From: Brevibacillus reuszeri
Lineage (GTDB): Bacteria > Bacillota > Bacilli > Brevibacillales > Brevibacillaceae
DNA length: 64,000 nucleotides
Assembly: GCF_001187725.1 (NCBI RefSeq)
Contig: NZ_LGIQ01000005.1
Span: 761,021 to 825,020 of the forward strand
Direction: 5' to 3'
Shown here: one piece after another, positions 41,039 to 47,610 of the stretch
Position numbering within the stretch: position 1 is the first letter of the stretch
How the letters are laid out: each line of letters begins with the position of its first letter
Notes under the pieces: generated by a model
What the model was told of the DNA's origin: nothing
What the model saw: only the letters and a program-made list of their open reading frames with translations
Database searches by the model: none
Position numbers and translations under genes: made by a program

Positions 41039-41422
41039 TTAAAAAGTTCTTCTAATCACTGGGATTCTCCGTGCTCCATTACGAATAAGCCTTTGCGCTC
41101 GTTCACGGCTGATTCTAACAAGTACTGAAATATCTGTTGAGTTTTCAACATCGAAGACTGAGAAAAACCGACCGTTGGCGGACAGTACTCCTTTAAACTC
41201 AACTTTCGTTCCAGGGCGAGCTTGTGGGCGTCTGTTCTGAATAATTGTTCGCATTACACCCGCATTAATGAGACTTCTAGCTTGTTGGGGCGTTGTACGA
41301 ACTGCAAAAACGGGGTCAATTTCAACACCAGGCGCCTTTGCTTCCACTTCAACAATTAGGAAAAATCGATCTCCGATCCGTGCAATGCTATTTGCCCCGA
41401 TTGTAATCGGCTGTGTTGCCAT
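41039..41422 (-). CDS. Minus-strand protein with an internal duplication, 127 aa
   Basis: The gene is opposite to all neighbours in the early region. Starting at the ATG at 41422 after a perfect AAGGAGGTGAT, the product is MATQPITIGANSIARIGDRF onward. Two related segments occur: VRTTPQQARSLINAGVMRTI near 42 and VRISRERAQRLIRNGARRIP near 102, so it arose by duplication. It is small, basic and lacks a signal peptide or membrane segment. I do not recognise the family. Its own promoter (possibly TTGTCC-N18-TATTTT on the minus strand near 41490-41460) and terminator suggest expression in the lysogen. Confidence 0.7.
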   Translation of the reverse strand: MATQPITIGANSIARIGDRFFLIVEVEAKAPGVEIDPVFAVRTTPQQARSLINAGVMRTIIQNRRPQARPGTKVEFKGVLSANGRFFSVFDVENSTDISVLVRISRERAQRLIRNGARRIPVIRRTF

Positions 41423-41568
41423 GAGATATATCACCTCCTTGTACCAAAATATTCAGGAGGTCACGAAGGGGACAAGGGCATCACCACAATTTTCGATTTT
41501 TGGTATTTTGACTAGAAGAATAGACGGTCCATGATTCTTATTTACTTATTAGTTAGGGAGGAAAGAAG

Positions 41569-42018
41569 ATGCTGAAAAAGGGTGACAAGGTTGTCATGCA
41601 CACTTGCTTGGCGGCTAGCATTCCTGCTTATCAAGGGAAAGTATGGACTTGCAAATCGGAAGAGTCCATAGCGGAGAACGGAAAGCCTGTGGTGCTTTTG
41701 GAAGGGTTTCAAGGACCATTTACAACTGAATACTTGCAAAAGGTTAATATGCCAAATGTAAGGGAGCCAGTCCTTTGGTTCGCTGAGCAGATGGAGCTCA
41801 AGCTTCAGGAGAACGACCACAAAGGCGGCTGGGAAAATTGCGGGATCTTCTGGTTGAGGGGAAGGCTACTCGAAGAAGCCAATGAGCTTAGTGGTGTGAT
41901 GTACGCAGGTCACAACAGCGAATCGGGTCTTGACTTAGAAAATATTATCCGAGAGGCATCAGATGTTGCCAACTTCGCGATGATGATTGCTGACCAGGCC
42001 CGGAAGCGTTTGGCTTAA
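41569..42018 (+). CDS. MazG-like phage protein
   Basis: The 149-residue protein has an N-terminal small beta domain (KKGDKVVMHTCLAASIPAYQ) and a C-terminal helical part with the MazG-like pattern: LKLQENDHKGGWENC, then LLEEANELSGVM near 100 and IIREASDVANFAMMIADQ near 125. The paired E-E and E-x-x-D residues are the metal ligands of the all-alpha NTP pyrophosphatase fold. It may hydrolyse nucleotides such as dUTP or (p)ppGpp-related substrates; the substrate is not deducible. AGGGAGGAAAG precedes the ATG. Confidence 0.72.
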   Translation: MLKKGDKVVMHTCLAASIPAYQGKVWTCKSEESIAENGKPVVLLEGFQGPFTTEYLQKVNMPNVREPVLWFAEQMELKLQENDHKGGWENCGIFWLRGRLLEEANELSGVMYAGHNSESGLDLENIIREASDVANFAMMIADQARKRLA

Positions 42019-42110
42019 CAAAACGGTAATTTAAATAAGTACTTATATACAAATTTTGAAAGTGATATGAATAAAACAAAAGCAAGTAATTAAACACAAC
42101 ATTAAGGAGT

Positions 42111-42169
42111 AAAAAAAGAAAAGCCCCCAAACGGGAGCCCGAAAATATGTTCGCAAAACTATTATAACA
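42111..42169 (-). ncRNA. Short minus-strand transcription unit 4 (candidate antisense sRNA)
   Basis: On the minus strand the extended -10 TGTTATAAT (42169-42161) has no good -35. About 17 bases after the predicted start is the hairpin GCTCCC-GTTT-GGGGGC with a TTTTC tail and a longer T-rich run. The predicted RNA is about 45 bases, lying in the gap between two early genes. Confidence 0.55.
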
Positions 42170-42196
42170 CGGGTCACCTGACAGGGGGAACAGAAG

Positions 42197-42403
42197 ATGA
42201 GCACACGAGCAACAGAAATAGACATTGATTTAACGAAAATGACAGTCACTGTACCGATAGGACAAGGTATACAAATGGTATTGATTGATCCAAGGCAAGG
42301 GAAGGCAAAGGTTGTACCGATTGTCCATCACGGCGAGACAATCGTGAAATCGAGCCAAGGACGAATTTCAAAACTGGATTTTAACGAAAGTGAGCTTTTT
42401 TAA
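42197..42403 (+). CDS. XtrA/YqaO-family phage protein
   Basis: The 68-residue product resembles XtrA/YqaO of Bacillus phages and the skin element: IDIDLTKMTVTVP at the N-terminus, IVHHGETIVKSSQGRISKLDF near 42-62, and an acidic end. The family has no proven function but is a regular part of the middle region of such prophages. AGGGGGAAC precedes the ATG. A terminator follows. Confidence 0.65.
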   Translation: MSTRATEIDIDLTKMTVTVPIGQGIQMVLIDPRQGKAKVVPIVHHGETIVKSSQGRISKLDFNESELF

Positions 42404-42434
42404 TCAAATATCAAGCCTGATACCGAGATACGGG

Positions 42435-42484
42435 AGGGCGTCAGACATACCCACATGGAGGGGTGTGTTCTGGCGCCCTTTTTA
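42435..42484 (+). terminator. Terminator after the XtrA-like gene
   Basis: AGGGCG-CAGA pairs with TTCTG-CGCCCT, with an inner CCCAC/GGTG pairing, followed by six T. It forms one long stem of about 45 bases. Confidence 0.85.
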
Positions 42485-42508
42485 TTTTGCGAAGAAAGGG
42501 ATGCTCTC

Positions 42509-42658
42509 ATGAAAACAGATTGGAATAAAGGGCGGAGACAACAGCAGCAGCAGTATTCGTTTGGCGAGATTAAGCGATTTATGGGCGATACAGGTGGGCG
42601 TCGTTTTCTCAAAGACAAAGCCGATAATCGCCGCAAAACAAAGGAGGATGCTCAATGA
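42509..42658 (+). CDS. Small phage protein, 49 aa, Gln-rich
   Basis: The product MKTDWNKGRRQQQQQYSFGE onward is basic and short. AAAGGG lies eight bases before the ATG at 42509. Its stop overlaps the ATG of the sigma-like gene (ATGA), so the two are coupled. Function unknown. Confidence 0.5.
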   Translation: MKTDWNKGRRQQQQQYSFGEIKRFMGDTGGRRFLKDKADNRRKTKEDAQ

Positions 42659-43179
42659 AAGACTTGTTGAAATCATATAAAGCAACGCGACGACAATTGA
42701 AACAAATTCATAAAACCGAGGAGTCTCCAGCTATTCGTTCTTATTGGTCTGGAAGTATTAGGGATGTTGATTTTATTATCGAGTGGCTTGAAAGCGGGCG
42801 GCAGCCTGTAAGTATAAGAGGGATGGAAAGGCGATCTAAGAAACAGCGGGAAATACTTGTTGATCCATTTAAAATGCAAAGCTATGTAAGGCCTGGTACT
42901 GGCGGTTGTCGAGTGCATGCAAACGAAGAAGATAGAAATCTAATAGACCTCTATCTAAACGTTTTGTCTGAACGGGAGCAAGAATGTTATCTAATGGTTT
43001 ACGGGGGTGGGATGACACACGCAAAGGCAGCGGAATTACTAGAAATTAGTAGGGGAAATGTCTCGACACTCCTTTCTAGGGCACATCAGAAAATTGAATT
43101 ATTACAAGCACTTATAGCTATCCTTGTGATGGCTATTTTTTTAACGGGTGGCTATAATGTGAGAGAAAAAGGAGTATAA
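42655..43179 (+). CDS. Sigma-70 region 4-like phage regulator with hydrophobic tail
   Basis: The 174-residue protein carries a sigma region 4 helix-turn-helix near residues 102-150 (LSEREQECYLMVYGGGMTHA then AAELLEISRGNVSTLLSRAH). Such proteins, placed just before the packaging genes, turn on late transcription in Bacillus phages and defective prophages. Unusually, the C-terminus LLQALIAILVMAIFLTGGYN is strongly hydrophobic and could insert in the membrane. It is preceded by a four-base overlap with the upstream gene. Confidence 0.75.
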   Translation: MKDLLKSYKATRRQLKQIHKTEESPAIRSYWSGSIRDVDFIIEWLESGRQPVSIRGMERRSKKQREILVDPFKMQSYVRPGTGGCRVHANEEDRNLIDLYLNVLSEREQECYLMVYGGGMTHAKAAELLEISRGNVSTLLSRAHQKIELLQALIAILVMAIFLTGGYNVREKGV

Positions 43180-43257
43180 AATCTATCTGGGATAAATTAT
43201 AATAGATGTATTACTGGAAAATATATCCTTGTTTAAAGGGTTGGAGGCTTAAAGTGC

Positions 43258-44559
43258 ATGAATATTTTTATTGATGCAAATATAATTTTCAAAGATCCAT
43301 TTTTTAATAAAAATAATTTCAACAGAACGCTATTAGAATTAACTGAACATGAAGAAGTTACCATCTATATAAGTGATGTTGTTATTCAAGAAGTCAAACG
43401 AGGGCACAATGAATTCATTAAAGCTAAAATTAAATCTATTACTGATTCAACTGCGGATATTCAAACATATCTTACATCTAAATCTATTTTAGAAGTTAAG
43501 CTGGATATAGATGATTTTATGCAAGAGTTTGATGATTTCTTTACACTCTTAAACAATCAAGGGAAAATTAAAAAAGTAGGATACTCGGTTAGGGTAATTG
43601 ACGAACTTATTAACCTAGATATGCATAATATGCCTCCTTTTATAGCCAAACATGAAGTCGGATTAAAGAATAATCAATTATTAAGATACTCAAATAAATC
43701 TATTAGAGATGCAATCATATGGTTCTCTTACATTGAATATATACAGAGTCAAGAACTCAAGAATTGTTATTTCATCTCAAATAACACTAAAGATTTCAGT
43801 GATTTACAATTATTTAAGAAAATGGAAGATAGGAAGGATTCAGAGCCGTATGTCCTTCATCCTAACTTGACCCAAGATGTGTTAACACCGTATATCTCAT
43901 CAGAGGCATTTCTTAAGCATAATCAAAGTAAAGTGGAAAAATTCTTGAATGAAATAGCTGAAGAAAAATTCCAACAGCAACAAATAAATTTTATCAGTAA
44001 TTCAAAATACCTCTTCTCCTTAATGAGTGCTCAAGACATAATTAATGAACACAAAGTTAAAGAAATCATCGAATTAAATTATAATAAGCAAATTGTAAAC
44101 GAAATTGACGACTATATAGATGGACTACAAGCAGAAGATATTCATTCTGATTACTTTATGGGTGGTTACGTACAACCAGAATCACTAAGAATTGGTGATC
44201 CGCAAGTATACCTGGTATCCATCGAAGAATATGGAGGCGAATTGATAGTTTCTGCTGATCTTACTTTTAAATATGATGTGAGTGTATACATCTATAACCC
44301 CGTTCATGATAGCAGAGAAGATAAATTCCAGTATCACGAGACTGAGACCTTAGAGTTTGATATCTCCGTAAACTTTGTAATATCTTATCCTAACGATGAT
44401 AAGATTTTAATACAGCAGAATCCGGATTTTGAAGATTATGAAGTTACGGATTTTATAGTCGAACATTTCGATATAGAATCTATTAACAGTCACGAAGTTA
44501 TTAACCATAAGCCGCTTTTTCCAGAAGACTATGAAATGAATTTTATCAAATATATGTAA
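43258..44559 (+). CDS. PIN-domain protein (DUF4935-like), AT-rich cargo
   Basis: The first 180 residues fit a PIN nuclease domain: MNIFIDANIIF supplies the first acidic residue, VVIQEVKRG near 42-50 the second, KSIRDAIIWFSYIEY near 147 the third, and YFISNNTKDFSD near 171 the fourth. The arrangement resembles the DUF4935 group. The C-terminal 200 residues are unlike any domain I know and include a strongly acidic beta-rich part. PIN proteins cut RNA and several act in toxin or anti-phage systems. The gene is much more AT-rich than the phage modules around it. TTGGAGG lies ten bases before the ATG. Confidence 0.75.
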   Translation: MNIFIDANIIFKDPFFNKNNFNRTLLELTEHEEVTIYISDVVIQEVKRGHNEFIKAKIKSITDSTADIQTYLTSKSILEVKLDIDDFMQEFDDFFTLLNNQGKIKKVGYSVRVIDELINLDMHNMPPFIAKHEVGLKNNQLLRYSNKSIRDAIIWFSYIEYIQSQELKNCYFISNNTKDFSDLQLFKKMEDRKDSEPYVLHPNLTQDVLTPYISSEAFLKHNQSKVEKFLNEIAEEKFQQQQINFISNSKYLFSLMSAQDIINEHKVKEIIELNYNKQIVNEIDDYIDGLQAEDIHSDYFMGGYVQPESLRIGDPQVYLVSIEEYGGELIVSADLTFKYDVSVYIYNPVHDSREDKFQYHETETLEFDISVNFVISYPNDDKILIQQNPDFEDYEVTDFIVEHFDIESINSHEVINHKPLFPEDYEMNFIKYM

Positions 44560-44827
44560 TTGGTTAGAAACAAATTCCCCTTTTCGTATAGTAAATACCT
44601 CGGTGATGTAGGTAGTTATTATGCCATAATAGGGGGGTTTTTATTTATAAATAGATACAAATGATTTAGTGTGGGGCAGAAGCCACCTATTTGTAAGAGC
44701 AAAAAATTTGATTCAAAGAGATTCTGTAAGATTGTAATTCAGACCAAGAGCGCCAAGCGCTAAATAGCAATTTTGCCTTGCCTGTGAGGAAGCCAAAAAA
44801 TCTGACGAAACGAGAGGGGGGAGCAAA

Positions 44828-45427
44828 GTGGAAACCGTACAACCATTCCGAGATCGACAGCAGATCAAGACGATGAAGATTTTGCTTGGTCATCGGAATA
44901 AGCGGGATAAGCTTCTTTTCGTTCTCGGATTGAACAGCGGCTTACGGATCAGTGATATTTTGCCCTTGTGTATCGGGGATGTAATCGATAAGCGAGGGCG
45001 GCCAATCAAGCAACTTGAATTGATCGAACAGAAGACAAGAAAACGAACGAAGCGTAAAAAGAAGCTAATTGAGATTAGCGATACGATACGGGAAGCGATT
45101 GCTGAGTATTTAGCTGAGCTGGATGTGGTAGAGCGGGATCGACCGTTATTCTCCAGCCAGAAGCGGGACAAAGACGGTAACTATAAATCGATCACGAGGC
45201 AGCATGCTTGGGCGATACTTAATAGGGTTGCTCGCCAGATTGGTATTGAAGATCGCATCGGATGTCACAGTATGCGAAAAGCCTTTGGTTATCATGCTTG
45301 GCACAATGGTGTTCCTTTGGAATACCTAATGCGAATATTCAACCACTCAGATAAGCGGATCACGTTGGATTACATTGGAGTTACTCAAGAGGCAATACAA
45401 GAAGTGTATAAGACAATTAGGTTGTAG
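44828..45427 (+). CDS. Tyrosine recombinase, short form, near packaging genes
   Basis: The 199-residue protein is the catalytic part of a tyrosine recombinase without a full N-terminal arm-binding domain. The catalytic residues are visible: R in LNSGLRISD near 38, H and R in GCHSMRKAF near 142, H in FNHSDKRITL near 168 and the nucleophile Y in DYIGVTQ near 177. Proteins of this kind are common just upstream of terminase genes in Bacillus-group phages. Being more than 11 kb from attL, it is probably not the integrase for gerE. The start is a GTG at 44828 after AGAGGGGGGAG. Confidence 0.8.
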   Translation: METVQPFRDRQQIKTMKILLGHRNKRDKLLFVLGLNSGLRISDILPLCIGDVIDKRGRPIKQLELIEQKTRKRTKRKKKLIEISDTIREAIAEYLAELDVVERDRPLFSSQKRDKDGNYKSITRQHAWAILNRVARQIGIEDRIGCHSMRKAFGYHAWHNGVPLEYLMRIFNHSDKRITLDYIGVTQEAIQEVYKTIRL

Positions 45428-45444
45428 CAGGAGGTGTATCGCTA

Positions 45445-45801
45445 ATAGCACTGAAAAAGTTTTGTCGTAAGCAGGGGTGTTCCAAGCTAACGGCTGACCA
45501 ATACTGCGAAGCTCATAAGGATCACGTCAAGCAATACAACCAGGAGCGGGGCACTGCTGCACAACGCGGTTATGATGCAAGGTGGAGGAAATCAAGAGCA
45601 AGGTTTCTCCGCGACAATCCATTGTGTAAGGATTGTCTTGATGTCGGAAAAGTAATAGCTGCAACTGTCGTTGACCACATCACTCCGCATAGGGGTAATG
45701 TGGTTTTGTTTTGGGATGAAAAGAATTGGCAGGGGCTTTGTTCTACTTGCCATAGCAGGAAGACAGCGAAGGAAGATGGGGGCTTTGGTAACGGCAAATA
45801 A
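45445..45801 (+). CDS. HNH endonuclease with apparent ATA start codon
   Basis: The frame encodes LKKFCRKQGCSKLTADQYCE onward with the HNH motif VVDHITPHRG near 75, a conserved N near 93 and LCSTCHSRKT near 98, typical of phage HNH nucleases that assist DNA packaging beside terminase. The in-frame stop at 45418-45420 limits the start. AGGAGGTG at 45429-45436 is correctly placed for the codon at 45445, which is ATA; there is no ATG, GTG or TTG in frame nearby, and CTG at 45451 is six bases further. The gene may have lost its ATG by one base change or use a weak start. Confidence 0.78.
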   Translation: MALKKFCRKQGCSKLTADQYCEAHKDHVKQYNQERGTAAQRGYDARWRKSRARFLRDNPLCKDCLDVGKVIAATVVDHITPHRGNVVLFWDEKNWQGLCSTCHSRKTAKEDGGFGNGK

Positions 45802-45877
45802 GTCTTTTTCTTAATGCTTGATGAAAAAAGGTAAACACCTCTAAATGTAGAAATATGTAGAAAGTGGAGGTGTTATT

Positions 45878-46738
45878 GTGGATCAATACAAAAATATGAA
45901 GTGCTTTATTGTAACTCCTATCGGTCCAGATGATTCAACAATTAGAAGGGCAGCGGAAGGAGTAATAGATGCTGTAATTGTGCCTGTTTTAACAAAAGAA
46001 CTGGGATTTAAAGAGCAAAATATCCTTGTTGCACATCGAATGCCTAATCCGGGTTCAATAAATAGACAAGTTATATCACTTATTCTTGATGCAGATTTGG
46101 TAATTGCAAATCTCACTGGTCTTAACCCAAATGTTATGTATGAGTTGGCAGTACGTCATGCTGTTAGAAAACCAGTAGTACAGATTTGCGAGAAAGATAC
46201 TCGACTCCCATTTGATATTGCGGAAGAGAGAACAATCAAATATACGAATGACATTGCGGGTGTAATAGACTTGCAAAACAAAGTCAAAGATATGGTCTGC
46301 CAAGCGTTGGGCGAATCAGAGCCCGACAATCCTATTTATAGGGTTATCCAAAGTAATATCATCCAACAAGCTCCTATTGCGGACGCAGATAAGTATTTAG
46401 CAAATCGGTTAGAACGTATAGAAGATTTATTATTTTCTATGGCACGAACATCAGGAAAGAAGTCAAACTATGTTAAAAATGAACCTTATATATATCATTA
46501 CAACATTTACATTCAGGTCATCAAGTGGGGCCCAGATGACTTACAGACATTCTTATCATCGTTAGCCCCTACTTGGACGGAATTCACAGTTTCATCAAGC
46601 ATATTAAACGAAAAAGAAATGATGACCATAAACATGACTACATCTTTGGATTCTGGGATGCTTAAATCTTCTCTTCATAAACTTGAAAAAGAAGGTCTTA
46701 TTAAAGTTATTGATTTGAAAGAATATGCTATGGCTTAA
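45878..46738 (+). CDS. Nucleoside 2-deoxyribosyltransferase/TIR-like protein, AT-rich cargo
   Basis: The N-terminal 150 residues contain KCFIVTPIGPDDSTIRRAAE near 8, ILDADLVIANLTGLNPNVMY near 70 and LAVRHAVRKPVVQICEKDTR near 91. This is the pattern of the nucleoside deoxyribosyltransferase-like fold related to TIR domains; the glutamate in VMYELAVRH is in the expected catalytic place. Similar domains serve as NAD- or nucleotide-degrading effectors in bacterial defence. The C-terminal part has a coiled segment and a small alpha/beta domain of unknown role. It sits between HNH and terminase, splitting a normally tight module. The start is a GTG at 45878 after GGAGGTG. Confidence 0.68.
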   Translation: MDQYKNMKCFIVTPIGPDDSTIRRAAEGVIDAVIVPVLTKELGFKEQNILVAHRMPNPGSINRQVISLILDADLVIANLTGLNPNVMYELAVRHAVRKPVVQICEKDTRLPFDIAEERTIKYTNDIAGVIDLQNKVKDMVCQALGESEPDNPIYRVIQSNIIQQAPIADADKYLANRLERIEDLLFSMARTSGKKSNYVKNEPYIYHYNIYIQVIKWGPDDLQTFLSSLAPTWTEFTVSSSILNEKEMMTINMTTSLDSGMLKSSLHKLEKEGLIKVIDLKEYAMA

Positions 46739-46763
46739 ACCACTTTTTAATAAGTGGTTTTTT
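46738..46763 (+). terminator. Terminator after the deoxyribosyltransferase-like gene
   Basis: AACCACTT pairs with AAGTGGTT around a short AT loop, followed by TTTT. It isolates the cargo gene from the terminase operon. Confidence 0.8.
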
Positions 46764-46782
46764 ATCATTTAAGGGGAGTTAG

Positions 46783-46810
46783 TTGAAGTAATTATTGCTC
46801 TGACTATAAT
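46783..46810 (+). promoter_or_regulatory. Promoter ahead of the terminase genes
   Basis: TTGAAG at 46783-46788 and TATAAT at 46805-46810 are 16 bp apart. It could drive the packaging and head operon. Confidence 0.6.
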
Positions 46811-46916
46811 GCCAATCAGTTAATTGGAATGAGTATCTCTGTGGGCTTATCTGTAAGGTAACAAAAGATAAGAGGTAACCCCCCTCCCCTTAAAATCTAG
46901 GGAAGACACACTATAG

Positions 46917-46940
46917 ACCGCGTGCCCCCTTAATCGCGTA
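46917..46940. other. Candidate cos region before terS
   Basis: The segment around ACCGCGTGCCCCC and TTAATCGCG lies in a non-coding 249-bp gap just before the small terminase gene, where HK97-type phages carry their cohesive-end site. GC-rich C-runs and small inverted repeats fit, but no known cos sequence can be matched by eye. Confidence 0.3.
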
Positions 46941-46986
46941 AAAATTCGTTTTATCAAATTTTCGGAGAATCTGGGAGGTGAACCCG

Positions 46987-47610
46987 ATGGGACGGAATGC
47001 AAAGCCAACTTCTCTGCACCTCGCGGAGGGGAATCCGAACCGGTTAACGAAAGAACAAATTCGTCATCGGCAAGAGAACGAAATTAAGCTTGGAAAAAGT
47101 GAGCTTGATAAGCTAAAGCCCCCGTCATTTGTGAAGAATGACGTGGTTGCCTTCGCTCACTGGAAACAATGCTTGAAGGAATACAAAGCGGCAGCTGAAC
47201 AGAATATTGAGCTGCTAACAAGCTCTGATGTAGGCCTGCTGGCGATGTACTGCCGGACATATTCGGAGTATGAAAAGCTGCTCAATCAGTATCAAAAACT
47301 AGAGAAAATTGCAATCAATCAGGACGTTTTTGAGGACTATTTCGAGGGGATTTATGAAAAAGCGGCAGTAAATGATGAGGACGTTAAACTATTCGGCCTA
47401 AAGGCACAAATGTATCTCTCTCAACTGGCGTCAATCGAAGGTGTACTTAAAATCGAGACGGCGATCAATAAGAAAATGGACATGCTGATCAAAATGCAGG
47501 ATCGGCTGTTCCTGAATCCATTGTCAAAAGTGAAGAGCGTGCCAAAGCCGAAGAAGGATGACAAGCCACCAAGTAAGTTCGGTAAGTTTGGAGCTGGTCG
47601 GAGTGGTTAG
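46987..47610 (+). CDS. Terminase small subunit, P27 family
   Basis: The 207-residue protein begins MGRNAKPTSLHLAEGNPNRL, characteristic of P27-type TerS, and has a helical body with a basic C-terminus. It binds the packaging site and recruits the large subunit. The ATG at 46987 has GGGAGGTG upstream; an earlier in-frame codon overlaps that signal. The large terminase starts inside its last codons. Confidence 0.9.
   Translation: MGRNAKPTSLHLAEGNPNRLTKEQIRHRQENEIKLGKSELDKLKPPSFVKNDVVAFAHWKQCLKEYKAAAEQNIELLTSSDVGLLAMYCRTYSEYEKLLNQYQKLEKIAINQDVFEDYFEGIYEKAAVNDEDVKLFGLKAQMYLSQLASIEGVLKIETAINKKMDMLIKMQDRLFLNPLSKVKSVPKPKKDDKPPSKFGKFGAGRSG

Noticed and set aside
44560..44827. Possible gene or terminator between the PIN-domain gene and the recombinase.
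   Set aside because: Only weak hairpins (TACCT/AGGTA; TATTA/TAATA) and a GGGGGGTTTTTATTT stretch near 44630 were seen; no frame has a start signal.
44828..45427. The tyrosine recombinase as the integrase for the gerE site.
   Set aside because: It lies in the middle of the prophage beside packaging genes and lacks a full arm-binding domain; genes for integration normally sit beside the attachment site. The true integrase is probably past the window end.
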